Positions 47,561-59,090 of a DNA stretch of 60,000 nt are shown here, one piece after another. The translations under genes were made by a program, and so were the position numbers. This DNA is from Symsagittifera roscoffensis (taxonomy: Eukaryota > Xenacoelomorpha > Acoela > Convolutidae). Numbering within the stretch: position 1 is the stretch's first letter; every line of letters begins with the position of its first letter. The DNA is taken from assembly GCF_963678635.1 (NCBI RefSeq), contig NC_087062.1:39821330-39881329 (forward strand), given 5' to 3'. The notes under the pieces were generated by a model that was given only the letters and a program-made list of their open reading frames with translations, had not been told where the DNA came from and searched no databases.

Positions 47561-48201
47561 GTACAAAAATAACTTCTAGAGAATTGGAGGGGACCGTTTA
47601 CGATAACGGGAGTACATCAAGGAGGGACAATTTTACAGGCTCACTGCGGACCAAACTGCACACGTTGAGAACATCAATCTACATAACCCATCCGCAGAAG
47701 ACTGGTATAGACCAGAGATTATGGAGGATGCAGATTACTGATGAACGACACTGCTTGGGAAGTCAATGAGAAAGGCAACAGGGAAAACCACGACGAGAAT
47801 GAGGTACTAGATAAGCCCACCATTGGACCTGGATCCTAATGAGAGAATTGAGGCGGATGAAGAAACCTTACCCTATGCAGAAGATAAAACCCCGAGCATA
47901 TGGAGGTTACCATGAACATGAAACCAGATCTACCATTTTCTATGCAAAAAATCCCCAGAAAAAAAACATAATCCTTACGGGACGTCCGTCATACGACAGT
48001 CATACGAGCAACGAAATGACAAAACACCCCAAGGAAAACAGAGCCACGATTCAGGACGTAGACAGAGAAAGCATGCAGTACATAAGAATCATAAACATGA
48101 TACTTCCTGGGCAGGCCCGGACGGGCCAATGTTCATTCCTGCATCCAACCTCAACTTTAAATCCGGTATGTGATCGACGGCGACGTTGATGAATATTTTT
48201 G
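47561..48201 (+). pseudogene. C-terminal tail of pol, degraded
   Basis: Coding-like sequence in shifting frames, with an acidic stretch around 47815-47870 (LDLDPNERIEADEETLPY). It continues to the polypurine tract. No enzymatic domain is expected here. Confidence 0.4.
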
Positions 48202-48213
48202 TCCGGGGAGTAG
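48202..48213 (+). promoter_or_regulatory. polypurine tract candidate
   Basis: GTCCGGGGAGTAG immediately precedes a TGTTAG start. The same CCGGGGAGTA string precedes the minus-strand LTR at 59090. The purine-rich GGGGAGTAG would prime plus-strand DNA synthesis in the element upstream. Confidence 0.5.
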
Positions 48214-49045
48214 TGTTAGGACTTACCCACACTGAGAAATTAAAAATTGCAAGAGAAACAGCAAGATAGTTAGAGGCAGAAACAGATAAAAAACCCTAAG
48301 AAACCAGATATAAGGATAGTATTAGAGTCGTAATTTGACTTGCCGGGTGAATACTCAACTAGCATAATACTAATCGATAGCGATTTTAAGCCTACGGATA
48401 GAACGTGTGACATGTATTACCGCAGACATGAGTTCTAGCCAGCATTAGCAGCAGACTTTAGGAGAGAATACAACAACACAGAATTTTTATGGAAACAAAG
48501 ACCAGGAGTAGGGGGTGTAGCAGCTTTGCCACCGGCGGCTTCGCATATACCAGGCAAATATTTATGCTTCTTGAAGACGAGCGCGACGGAGAAACAACAC
48601 GTAGACCCCAAAAATTTTATCCCTGACAAGACAAGGATACTTTTTTGTGGAAAGGATTGTAAAAGAACTCCCACTGCCTGTGTATGAGCCAAACAGAGTA
48701 CCACTACATTTTCGGGAGCTGTACGCGGTAATATACTTAATCTGTTCGGATACTAGCAAAGAAGTGTATCTACATAAGAAATTTTATTTAAGCATAGGTT
48801 GAGTGTAGGTTGTATGTATGTGTTATGTGTTATGTTATTAGGAGTATAGGCTAGGAAGAGTTATTGACCACGAACGCTCAATAAACACTCTCAGGAAAAA
48901 ATCCAAAGCGTGGACTGTCCTCTCTTAGATTTTAGATTGAATTGATTTTAAATACATCTTAAGACCAAAACTTTTTTAATCAGACTGTTTTAATATATAT
49001 AATTAAATGTGAATTTCGAGCAACGTTGACAGATGTGATAGTCAA
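48214..49045 (+). mobile_element. candidate LTR (family B)
   Basis: Begins TGTTAGGACTTACCC right after a polypurine tract and runs to about 49045, where CAATACC precedes a TGG (49047) that could start a primer binding site. An AATAAA lies near 48883. No second copy of this LTR is visible in the window, so the 3' boundary is uncertain. Its start is unrelated to LTR A. Confidence 0.35.
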
Positions 49046-49154
49046 TACCTGGTTTCTGGATCCTGGGTGATCAAAAAGGATTTCTGATTTCAACCTTTGC
49101 ATCGCAAGATTTTAAATCAACTTATCAAACTCAAACAAATGAATGAATTGAATC

Positions 49155-49505
49155 ATGGACAACCTTGATGAAATAACGGATTCGGTCGAGGCCTACGTAG
49201 GGCCAGTCGCAGTCGAGCCCTATCGTCAGCTAATGGAAAGAGACTATGCCCAGGATGACCCATTAGTAGTCATGTTAACGACTGCGCTGACAAACATCCT
49301 AGAGCATGACAGCAGTGGGGACCGCCCATGGAAGCCTTGCTGTTGGCAGCTTGGATCGAGCAAGGAGTGTTGGACCGCCCAAACCTGCGGGTCATGAGAT
49401 GGAGAAACGGAGGCTCACCGAAGCAACCTAGCGTACGAATCTGGGTTGGGCACCGCGAGAACATACCAACCTGGAGAGATGCCTATCCCAACCAGGCCTA
49501 GGACT
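49155..49505 (+). pseudogene. N-terminal gag-like protein fragment
   Basis: ATG at 49155 opens a frame MDNLDEITDSVEAYVGPVAV..., acidic and helix-like, lost to a frame change near 49320. The next frame carries on to a TAG near 49502 (segments such as ALLLAAWIEQGVLDRPNLRV). It lies about 110 bases after the candidate LTR B, the place of gag. No gag motif is recognised, so the call rests on position. Confidence 0.35.
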
Positions 49506-50269
49506 GGCTTGCGGAGCAGACATCAATATTTTCAGCTAGAAATGAGTAGCAAGGCTGTCTCGAGTATCTAACAGTTGAAGGCTAGCTGCAGTGCCGCCAA
49601 AGAGACACAGAGTAAAAGAAGAAAAACAGACGAACGAAATAATGGAAGGTCTAACCGAAACGAAAGACTAGTTGGACCGAGTGAGAAAAACCTTGGCCAG
49701 GATTCACGAAGATAGAGACATTTGGAGGAGACTGTTTGAGGACTGCCACAATAAGCAAGGACAGGAGATAGATCACTTGGAAAAAGAGTACTAGGAGCGG
49801 TCAAAATGATTAGGCGTGGCAAAAGCGGAACGATCTTTACCAGTAGAAAACAATCCCCACAGGCAATCATCGATGGAGGTTTTGACACCTCGCGAGCTAA
49901 GCCAGGCAACTGAAGTCAAGTCTCGAAAAAATCCGGAATAATGACGATCCCGGATCCCGAGCGACACCCTGGGCCATCCGGTTGTTGAGAGAACAATGGG
50001 GCAGCGGTTGGAAGCACTGATCGACTTGTGGCAAACAGGAATGTGCCATGTCTGGTGGTGACTGCACCCTATGGAACGATTGACGATACCGGCAGAATAG
50101 AGCTCTCCTCGGAAGTGATGAAGAAGACAGAGACTGGAGCTACAAACACTTCCACTAGGAAGAGCAAAAAGATGCCGATCAAATAAATTTCACGAGTGCT
50201 GCTAGACATACAGAAGAACAATCAGATCAAGAATAGCTTCACAGGAGTCCCGAACACGGACATGCAAGC
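49506..50269 (+). other. degraded coding-like sequence
   Basis: GC content and codon-like texture match the neighbouring coding fragments, but stops occur in every frame. A 113-codon minus-strand frame here (49909-49568) is hydrophobic and considered a shadow. Confidence 0.35.
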
Positions 50270-50374
50270 ATGTTTCAATGGATCAACTTGGATTCCAGCG
50301 ATAAATATGCAACAACCACCTCTCGGCACATAACATTTGATATTGTTGATAGCCTTGTGAAAGTGCTGTAGAAT

Positions 50375-51049
50375 TTGAGAACCTCGTGGATCATTAGCGT
50401 GATGGCATTAGGAGATGCGACGGTAGCCCAGCTGTATCGACTGGTCGAGTTGATGCACCCGGGCAGAGTTGTAGATGTGACGATAAGGATAGGCACTAGC
50501 AACGTGTCTAGAAGCTCAGACTCTGTAGAGAGTAAATGGGAAGCGATAATAGTGTGCTTATTTACTCCGGTGTGGCAGAAATTTCTGTGCGTGGTACTGA
50601 CCGTTTGCACGTTACCAATGAACGTGAGAACACCGTTACCTACAGCACGAAGATATAATGAGAGAGTGTTGAGGTGGAATAGCATAGTACGTAATCTGAC
50701 AAGTTGCAATGCTGGACGAGTGATCCTAATGGACTTAGAGCACGTGTTGAAAGCTCTGGATCAGGTCAGGTTCACTACTTACTGATGAAATACACTTTGA
50801 CAGCATAAAAAGACAAGCATGGATGAATCCCGTCTTCCAGGAGCTATTGCACAAGTGGTGCAGAGCTCGAGTCAGCCGGAACAGAAGTCAGATGTACTGG
50901 ACCGACTGGGAGAGGCACCAGCGAGGACTATCTATCCCCGACAAAGAGTGGAAGAAGTCAAAAAGACGGACACAACCTCAGGAACATTCAGATTGGAAAC
51001 AACGACTGTAACCAGGGAGGAGCGCTGTTTCCGGATAGAAGTTCTTTGA
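50375..51049 (+). pseudogene. SGNH-hydrolase-like domain in a retroelement, broken
   Basis: SGNH hydrolases are Ser/Asp-His esterases. The frame 50375-50785 has block I-like ALGDAT (GD at 50411; Ala replaces the usual Ser), block III-like TIRIGTSNV (the Asn at 50501 is the oxyanion position) and an ILMDLEH segment. After a frame change near 50775 the next frame gives DEIHFDS (50784-50804), matching the block V D..H pair. The C-terminal tail (to 51011 in one frame, with Pro/Arg/Thr-rich text to 51049 in another) is disordered-looking. Esterase-like domains are known in some retroelement proteins such as CR1 ORF1. The altered Ser and the frameshift argue against activity. Confidence 0.5.
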
Positions 51050-51095
51050 TGTGGTCCAAATCTATAGTTCCCCTTGACAAATTTACAAACAAAAT

Positions 51096-51566
51096 TTGAT
51101 GAAATCGAGTCTCCAAACGGTAAGCTTTGCAGCTGATGCAATGAGAATGTTAAACGGCACGAGGTTATCCGTAAACGGATTGTACTTGATCATAGGGGTA
51201 ATTTGGTTGATTACAGCGGAGATCAACTTTAACTCATCGACAGCAATAAGGTTGGCTGACCTCGAGCTTTTAAGCACTGCCCTCTAATAACTTCATGTGT
51301 TCTGTGAGTGCCAGACCGTTGCAATATACGCGAAAGAATCACAGCAAATAGACAAGAGAAGAGAGGCCGGCAAGAGTGAGAAGAGAAGGGAAGCCTTGAA
51401 AAAGAGAACACCCACGGGACAGCATGTGAAAATGTTCAAACAGGTACGAGCACCTCCAGCTCATGTGAGGGAGAGGGCGTACCCGAAACTAGTAGCGCAA
51501 GAGACTGATGTGGACCGATATGTTGATCTGAAATTCAAGATATATGACAATATGACGAAACCATAA
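51096..51566 (+). pseudogene. fragmented coding sequence, basic linker
   Basis: Short frames (51096-51287 and 51297-51566). The second encodes a strongly basic helix (RREAGKSEKRREALKKR) followed by a mixed segment. It may join the SGNH-like protein to the next ORF. No domain is recognised. Confidence 0.3.
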
Positions 51567-51702
51567 TCGACGCCTACGATAAAGCAGATATGAGAAAAGC
51601 AAAAAGATTAGTGATTGCAAGTTTGCACTTTTTGAACACATCTAGGTCTTTATTCTGGCTAGTGATAATGTGATAATGATGGCATAAAATGACCTGGACT
51701 GG

Positions 51703-52356
51703 ATGCAGTCCATATCGATGACAACCGGGGTCCAACGACAGACAGAAATAAATCCAATAACTATAGCTTTTGCCTGCATTAACGAACGTTTGCACAGCAG
51801 AGTCCTCCTGAGCAGACTCAGAGAGCCAGCGACGGCAAGGGCAGCTTTTAAGCCAGCTATCAAAGACGTTGTGGTATTCATGCGTGAGATAATGGATGTG
51901 TTGAGTGAAGGCGGATTCCAGAAGAAATTCCCGAAGCCAGTGTTTGTAATATCTCCGGGATACGCGCATCTCCCAGATGGCTTGAAATTTGCATACGCGA
52001 TAAATACGCTCCTCTCAGAAGGACTGTATGATATGATTGTACCTGCTCCTAATCGGAAAGTGGAAACGAGCAATCTGAGACCACTCCAATCAAAGTTGCA
52101 AGCATTTTTGTCAGATATCTTGAACGCAATGAGAGGACTGAAAGAACACTTGCTTAGATGGCTAGGAGAGTCGATAACGTTAACACGTTATCCAGAACAG
52201 ATGAGGGAAAATATAAAGAAGTTTGACATGAAGAGGGAAATAGCTTCGTGGACGAAGATGCGGGAGTTGCGGCACACCCTAATCCAGTACTTTAGGCAAC
52301 AAGATCGTTTCAGTACAGGAGAAGATACGACGAATGAAAGCAAGGAGGACGTGTGA
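51703..52356 (+). CDS. 217-codon unknown protein, possibly a second SGNH-like fold
   Basis: The longest uninterrupted plus-strand frame after the gag copy 1 stretch. It reads as a folded protein: PKPVFVISPGYAHLPDG (about 51937) followed by a helix, then DMIVPAPNRKV and a helix-rich C-terminal half with basic patches. VFVISPGY and the strand-helix alternation recall a Rossmann-like alpha/beta core as in SGNH proteins, but no catalytic triad is evident. The start is uncertain because the frame may continue from an upstream fragment. It lies between the SGNH-like domain and the repeated 54.6-kb family, presumably within one element. Confidence 0.4.
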   Translation: MQSISMTTGVQRQTEINPITIAFACINERLHSRVLLSRLREPATARAAFKPAIKDVVVFMREIMDVLSEGGFQKKFPKPVFVISPGYAHLPDGLKFAYAINTLLSEGLYDMIVPAPNRKVETSNLRPLQSKLQAFLSDILNAMRGLKEHLLRWLGESITLTRYPEQMRENIKKFDMKREIASWTKMRELRHTLIQYFRQQDRFSTGEDTTNESKEDV

Positions 52357-52362
52357 AGTCAT

Positions 52363-54562
52363 GTGGGAGGCAGACCCTTGCTCGCGGACTTGTGTTTAGC
52401 TATGAAGATTGATCCTTTAGCATTGATCAGAGGTGTCAGCGAGTTTTTGACGGCGATATATGGTCCCGCCGTGACATTCGCGTTTCTAGACCGTAATTTT
52501 GGAAGTAACAGGAGCTCGGTGCTGCATCTGAACCTCACTTCAGTAGTGGTCGGCAGTACACTCAATTGATGCAAACAGAATGCAGTGCGTGAAGCAGTGA
52601 GCAAAGATCTGCTGTTTAGGAAAATAGCAGAGCCCGGAATGAGGGCGAAGAATTTCCATAAGCACTTCTGCGATGGAATGGGTGAAGTAGACAGGACACC
52701 TTGAAGTATTCATTGGAAATTAAGTCCTCACGGTGAGATGGATGGCGAGATAACAAAAACTCCACGTGCCAGAAAGTGAGGAAAGAAACGATGGATTGGA
52801 GCAATTAGAGGGGCTACCAGAAAAAGTATCTGGATTTTCTGTAATCCGTAGGCTTGCTTGGAGCAGACTCCATAGTATACATGCCCAGACTGAAAGCATA
52901 CGAAACTACTGATAGAAGGATGGCAAAGTTCTCTGAGTCAATGGACCCGTGCTTTGTAGGCAGAAATGCTGCCGTGCTGCAGCATAAGCAGTTTGCTTAT
53001 GTGGATGAGTCGACAAGGAGAAGAATGAGCAATGCAGGGACTCCTAAACCTGGAATTTGGACCTGGTGCCAACTATTATGCGAGGGAAAGCAGATTTGTA
53101 GGGGCCGGTTTGATAATTTTCAACGAGAGGTCGGAGTTGGCGACGACTGAAAAACCGAAGCTACCAGTCGAAACCATGAATGATAATGAACAAGGAACTT
53201 CAGGAATGGAAAAAAGTAGGGAGCGAGATGTTCAAGAAGAAGAACACCGTCAGCCGGAGTAGCCAATGGAGCAGCATCCTGACCAAGCCGGGAAGGATGA
53301 TTTTAAAGCCTTTGTAGGTGTTGCGTCAAGATGGACTTCAATCTCCTGGACGAAGATGAGAGGGACACGGTGGCGGGGACGACTGAACCAGCAGAAGATG
53401 AATTTTCCACCTTGGAACCTCCCTCGGCCTTTATGCACACAAATCATAACTTGCCGGAGAGCAGCTCGCCTGGAAAAATCAGGACAATCGTGACGAAGAA
53501 GCTTTTGACGGAATCTCCTCGAAGGAGAAAATTAGAAAGCGCAGCCCGAGTACCTTTCCTGGGAACCTACCAGAAGAAGAGTGGGAAGTTCACCACGGTG
53601 AACATGAGAAGAGGACAGGCCGTAGGATGGACAAAGTTGATTTTATTGAAGAAGTCTGGACAATAGTACAGTGCTACGGGACGTAGTTCACGTTGAAAAC
53701 TGTCTCAATAGACAACTGATGAAGGAAATCCTTGTAAAATTGGATGATAAGTGTGAAGAAAGATTGAGTGAATTGCTCATTGATTCAGCCATCGATGAGA
53801 AAGAAACGAACTCTCCTATCAAAATGACACATAAAGAAAGCAATGATGAAGTGGTGTATCTGTCCAGATTGCGGAAATAAGAATGCAATCAAAGTTGGTG
53901 ATTGAGACGATCAATGATGTGAAAATGAATTTGGGCAGCAAAATCATGTTAAGGAAGTCGGGAAAATCAAAATTGGACTCTGAACCTCCCGCAATAACTG
54001 CCAATTCGGCCCAAAGAAAGCGATTAGAGGATGCCGTTGTCATGGGGCAAGGCGATGACAGATTGCCAAGCACGTCGAAAATGATGACAGATGTAGCGAT
54101 GGTGCCATCCATCCTCATGGCAGGACTAAGATCAGCCACTTAGAGTAGTGACCGCACTCTTACCGGAGTGACGTTCGAAATGGAGATACTCAGCCAATGT
54201 GTTGAGACTGTTGAAAATAACCTGAACCACCGAGAAGGAAGCGTCGTAGGAGTGAAGATGATGGAATACTGAAATTCGGCATGCGACATCTGACAGTTTT
54301 GGAAAACAAAGGTGCTATGGAGTGTTATCTGGAAAAAGTCCAGAAGGACACGACTATGAAGCAAAAGTTTTTAAAATGCTAGCCTCTTCAGTGGATCAAC
54401 TTGTGAGTTAACCGTGGAGGGCAGCATTATTATGCCATTTTGAGAAAGAAATACGGACCAACTCGAAAATACACGCTCTCATAGCAATGTCGTATGTTAG
54501 AATTGATCTGCAACCAAACTTGCTTGGTGTATGGCGGTACTGACGATGGAAGAGTCTAATTC
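52363..54562 (+). pseudogene. series of short coding fragments, unassigned
   Basis: Frames at 52363-52569, 52854-53150, 53331-53666, 53671-53880 and 53883-54143 have coding-like composition and follow each other in different phases. That is consistent with one long gene broken by indels. Some stretches are acidic and Ser/Pro-rich (53331-53500), others helical. No motif is identified. Confidence 0.35.
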
Positions 54563-55460
54563 ATGATTTCTAATTCAGTCCTAATGATTTGTGAAGGAGC
54601 GACAGTGACATGTGCGAAGCGGAGAGATGCTCACTGTTTCGTCCAGTTCTTATTGGAACAGACGTTGGCACCAGCGTTTAACACCTGTACGAAAAAGCTG
54701 AGAGAAGGCAGGGATTTTGCAAAGACTTTGCTCTTACCAAGGATGTTGGATATTCATCAGAGCAACCCACTGAGAGTGGATTTGAAGGAATCTCGGGAGC
54801 TAGAACACTTAAGGAAGATCAATGGAATCCGATGATTTTCTAACAAAGATCTTTGGCTCACAGAAGAATCGATAGGGACTCTTCTTAAGTCCAGTGAATA
54901 CTGTGGACTAATCAGGAAGAAGTCGTACCACCATGTATCCGGAGATGTTGGAATGGCGTACAATCCTTTCAACAATGAAGAAATAGGCGATTGCGACTTT
55001 GATTGAGAACAAACAGTGTTGCTAAGTTTCTGGTTGTCGAGAATTTCAACGATAAGAAGTATTACCAGCCAGCAAGTCAAGTTAAGACTTGTGTTGGAAG
55101 AAAAGGTGACTGCAGCTTCCGTACTGAAACCGGATAACAGAGTGGAGTTCGGGTTGGGAATCTCAGACAAGCTAATGAGGATAAGTTTGATGGTAGTATG
55201 GGGTTTAGTGAAGCCATCATGACGCCCAAATCCAAATTCTGATCCGATATTGCGAGCGACAAAGGATATACGAAGAGACTTTAATGCGGGTTGCAACTTG
55301 CGCGATCTCAATACCATCTACAATCTGATGACTGCAGCCTCTAGGAGCAAGCGAGAGAAGAATTTGTTGCCTGGCTGGGGACCGGAAGACTGGGTCAAAC
55401 ATGGTAGCTGTCTGGCGAAATTCTGTGGACTGGAGATCAAGTTTGGAGGTCTTCTTGACT
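54563..55460 (+). pseudogene. unknown repeated protein family, plus-strand copy
   Basis: Fragments 54563-54835, then a different phase at 54840-55010, then 55016-55222, encode a protein whose diverged relative lies on the minus strand at 59100-59900. Shared blocks in the same order: LLEQ with a following TC.K.L, DIHQ..PL.V.LK, FSNK, SSEYCG, KKSYHHVSGDVGMAYNPF (about 54918), a QQV..(G/R)LV(V/L)EEKVT block, and the DNA string GCCTCTAGGAG (55340). Conservation in two otherwise decayed copies indicates a real protein. No known domain is recognised. Confidence 0.55.
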
Positions 55461-56920
55461 GCGTAAAAACACTTGTGAGACAGCATAACCAGCTGATTGT
55501 ATTTTTTTAGAAATATAGTGATGAAAACGAAAACGGCAGCGGAGCTAATATCAGATTGTCATGGAGGAACTTATGTGAATCTAGTGACTGCACTAGGATT
55601 CTACAGCGTATGAAACATGGGATGGTCACGTCCCTCAGAGTAGAAGTGTTTCCGGAAGTTTCGCAGACCGAACAGAAGCATATAGGAAAGTGGAGAGAAG
55701 GGATAGAAGTAGAGATGAATATAGTGAAACATATCGCAGACCATCTGGAGATCGATACCTAGTAGGCTCGACAATGGCTTCTATGTGCAGAAGCCGATAT
55801 CCAGTATACTTCGTGGCAGTGGACGTAAGGAGCACGAGAACGATAGTTTATCAAGCTTTCTCAGTTTCAAAGTGGGTAAGACTCGCTAGTGAGTTACTTT
55901 GTAAGATGGCTCAGGAGTTACTTTGTAGGATGATTTCTGCAATTCCAGAAAAACCAAGGACCAATTTCAACTAATGCCTGGAAAGAAGTTTATGCGTTAC
56001 GCCAGAGGAAATTTCAGCGATTTTGAAAGACAGAAGCAGAAAGGATCAAAAGCAACTGAATAAAATGCAGTAGACGACAGTGACGAAATCCACCGAGTGA
56101 ACCACTGCTGAAAGCCTCAAGAAGACGAAATTGGAGAAGTATTATAATCATACATGTTGATTTTCCATGCCATTGCTTGCCACAAACATGGTAGTACCCT
56201 GGGCGAAGTAATTTGGTGTTGATCTGGGACTCTAGAGAACTGCTTTCCATGGGTTTACCAGACTCATCACCCATAACAATAATCATAGTAGGAGTTATGA
56301 TGGCGATTAGATGGCTTGTAGCTCATGTTAGGGAGAAAAATTGACAGGAAGCACCAACTAAAGAATAGTTGGAGGAACGTGATTGTCTAAAAAACTTAGA
56401 TCTTTTTGAGGCAATGTGCAAAATATTTATCATTCCGATGGAAGTAAGAAAATATGGGCTAGACGACTGATGCCGTGGTTCAGAGCCAACATGACTGCTG
56501 CCAGGTTGTACAAGCATGCCATAAAGCATATGTCGGAAAATAGCAGAGTTTACAATAGGGTATCTGCTGGGCATAGGGCCAGAAGCTTTCAAGCGAGCTT
56601 TCGTGACACATCGCAATGCAGTAACTACTGCAGTGAAAAGTACCTTGAAGACAATTGATCGTGACGGAAGAGAAAAAGAAGAATGTTGAAAGAAGATCTG
56701 GAGAAAAATGTGATGTTGTGCCTCTACAACAGCTTCTGCAGAAACAAGGAAACGACTGTAGACCCTCTACTTTGTTGCAATTGAAGGATAGAAGAGCAGA
56801 GGTGTTGGGTGACTGCCGCTAACAGAGTGACGCTAAGACTTAGAAAAAGAAATTTTATCTTAGGTCATATCCTCAGAATGCAGATTAGTGAAAACGTTAG
56901 AATTGAGGACACTGCGGAAA
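55461..56920 (+). pseudogene. coding-like remnants, unassigned
   Basis: Frames at 55556-55762, 55690-55974 and 56416-56658 are short and in conflicting phases. Basic, aromatic segments (e.g. SDGSKKIWARRLMPWFRAN at 56434) look protein-like. A 24-base tandem duplication of GAGTTACTTTGTA lies at 55891-55935. There is no counterpart in the minus-strand copy, which goes straight to a polypurine tract. Confidence 0.3.
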
Positions 56921-56924
56921 AATC

Positions 56925-57698
56925 AAGGATATCATTGTTAAACTAGCTGCCCATTATGACTTTCACTTCTGAAAAAAAATGATTTAGCATGCCAAAACTC
57001 TGATATTCTTTGCGTAAAAGCCCTTGTTTTTGCGCAAAAAATATTTTTTGTTTTTTGGATTGCTCTGACATGATACTATAAAACACGTTAGACAACGTCA
57101 CTAATGCGATACTGAATTAAAACCAGATTTACACGCATTTGTTGCGGGAGCAAGAGGTACCTGGGATAATTCTTCCGCTCGTTATTGCTATACTGTTATA
57201 TTTTGCGTAAAAGCCCTTGTTTTTGTGCGAAAAAAATCTTTTTTGGATTGTTACGACAGAATACTATAGAACACGTTATGCAAGATCACTAATGTGATAC
57301 TGAATAATAACCAGTTTTTACTATCTTTATGTTGCGGCAGCCAAAGGTAGCTTGAAAGTTTCTTCCACTCGAAGACTTGCTTTACCCGCTTTCTTAGATT
57401 CAGCAACAGTTGTAAGCAAATTGGTTAGTTCAAAGCATGTGAATAGAACTTATAAGCGTGCGCTTAAATGGTGATTTGAACTTTAAAAAAAAGAAATGGT
57501 ATCGACAGAAGAAAAACAGCAAAGAAGAAAACTCGATTTTCAAATTTGAACCAATTGGCGCAAAAAAGTTCAACCCGTTGGATGATAGATATCGCTACCA
57601 ATGGTTGAACGTCATTTATAGCAAAAGTCGAATCTAAAATTTCTCAAACAGACAACTCAGAATCACGATAGGAATCTAAAAATTGCGATTGACATAAA
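56925..57698 (+). repeat. repeat shared with 25250-25823
   Basis: Matches the sequence upstream of the 25824 LTR, starting at AAATCAAGGATATCATTG. It includes GCGGCAGCCAAAGGTAGC and GCTTTACCCGC. Part of it (about 56990-57120 and 57180-57310) is also duplicated within this interval. It precedes an LTR A in both places, so it is either the 3' internal end of the element or an LTR-linked repeat. Confidence 0.6.
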
Positions 57699-58148
57699 TG
57701 TGACATTCGAACAGAATGAGCTGAAAATGCATGTCACGAACGAATTTTCGCTCGAGCATTTCTGTGAGAAGGTATGCTGATTTTGACGATTAACGTGCTT
57801 ATTCGAAGAAGGGTAAGTTTTGACCAACATATTATTTTCAAAATTCGTCCCAAAAAACACGTCACAACCCTGAAACTTTGTGACGTCTCTTTAGAAGGCC
57901 AATTTTTGCTGGTTAGAATCGCAAAAAACGAGGAGCTAAGCAGACAGAAAACAAAAAACAACGAGCATAAAAACCAAGGAGCATTTCAGGAAGTAACGAT
58001 TGCGCTGAAACAATCATAACTGTGCTGATTTCATCCATCAGGAAGGTTGAGAGCTAGGAATACAACCCTTCCTGGTATTGAAGAGAGAGACTTTTGGTGA
58101 AGATCACAAATCCGGAAGGGCATCGCAGAAAGACTGCGAACATCCATT
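57699..58148 (+). mobile_element. LTR family A, 5' half, interrupted
   Basis: Starts TGTGACATTCGAACAG and follows the 25824 LTR for about 445 bases, then stops abruptly where the minus-strand LTR begins. The missing half lies either beyond the window or is lost. Confidence 0.6.
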
Positions 58149-59090
58149 TGTAACATTCGACCGGAAAGTACATAACGACGGAAAGTAAAACTATATCCTA
58201 TAATGACTGGCTAGCGTCAAGATAGAGCGAAACATGCTTTTCACCCTCTCTACAAAAACCCATTCAAAACGGTCCTCATGACATCGGATCGGCGAGTTGT
58301 TACGGCTTGAAGGCTATCAGCCGAGTCGCGCAATTTATCTTAGTTGCATGCAAAATAGTGAACTCATGGCTGGGTCTCACTAACCCCAGACCACGAGATC
58401 ACTCCTAAAAACGGGGTAGATACATTATCACTATTATTTTACTATATTACTATTGTTTTTGTACAATAGAGAAAACTACCCTTCCCATCGGAGTTGGATT
58501 GACCCCCTCCTTAACCCTTAGCTTCTCATAGCCTGAAACTTAATAGATATGTTGTAATTTAAAATCAGGACATCTCCGGAAGCTAAGAGTTATTAAAATG
58601 ATGGTTTAGTAGTGTGACTCCAGACCCTTCCGGTTTCTTGAATATCCTCTAAGAGACGCCTTCTTCACGACCAGGAGGGGTTGCTGTCTTCATCTTCAGC
58701 CTTCCTGATTCGTTCGATTCTTCCGGTAAGGATTTTAGCAGCACAATTGTTACAACTCGGAAGGCTTCTTCTCTTTTTCTCGAAAATTGTTTCTGGTAAT
58801 ATTGTTTTTATTTCGCTCGTCATGGTTCCTATTTCTACTAGCGAAAATCACGGATCTGGTTTTCGCTCTCTTTTTTCAGTTTTTGCGAAAAAAAGATCTC
58901 GTGTCAAGCACGCGCAAATCAAAATTTTTAAAATAATTGTTTCACTTCGATTCAAAGTAATCCTTCCGGATTCATCCAATTAGACGATTAACAATCTTAA
59001 TCCCTCTAAACCATCAGTTTTCTTGTCGAACTGCTCAAATAAAAATTTGTTTGTTGCTATGCATTTTTGGTCGCTCTGGTCGAATGTCAC
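58149..59090 (-). mobile_element. LTR family A, full length, minus strand
   Basis: On the minus strand it runs from TGACATTCGACCAG (59089) to GGTCGAATGTTACA (58149). The termini are inverted repeats of 12-14 bases and the length of ~942 bases agrees with 25824-26764. A polypurine tract lies directly upstream on the minus strand, so it is a 3' LTR of an element extending beyond the right edge of the window. It is inserted into the plus-strand LTR that begins at 57699. Confidence 0.65.

Noticed and set aside
54757-55317. 186-codon minus-strand ORF
   Set aside because: The plus strand over the same interval encodes the family conserved at 59.1-59.9 kb, so the minus frame is a shadow.
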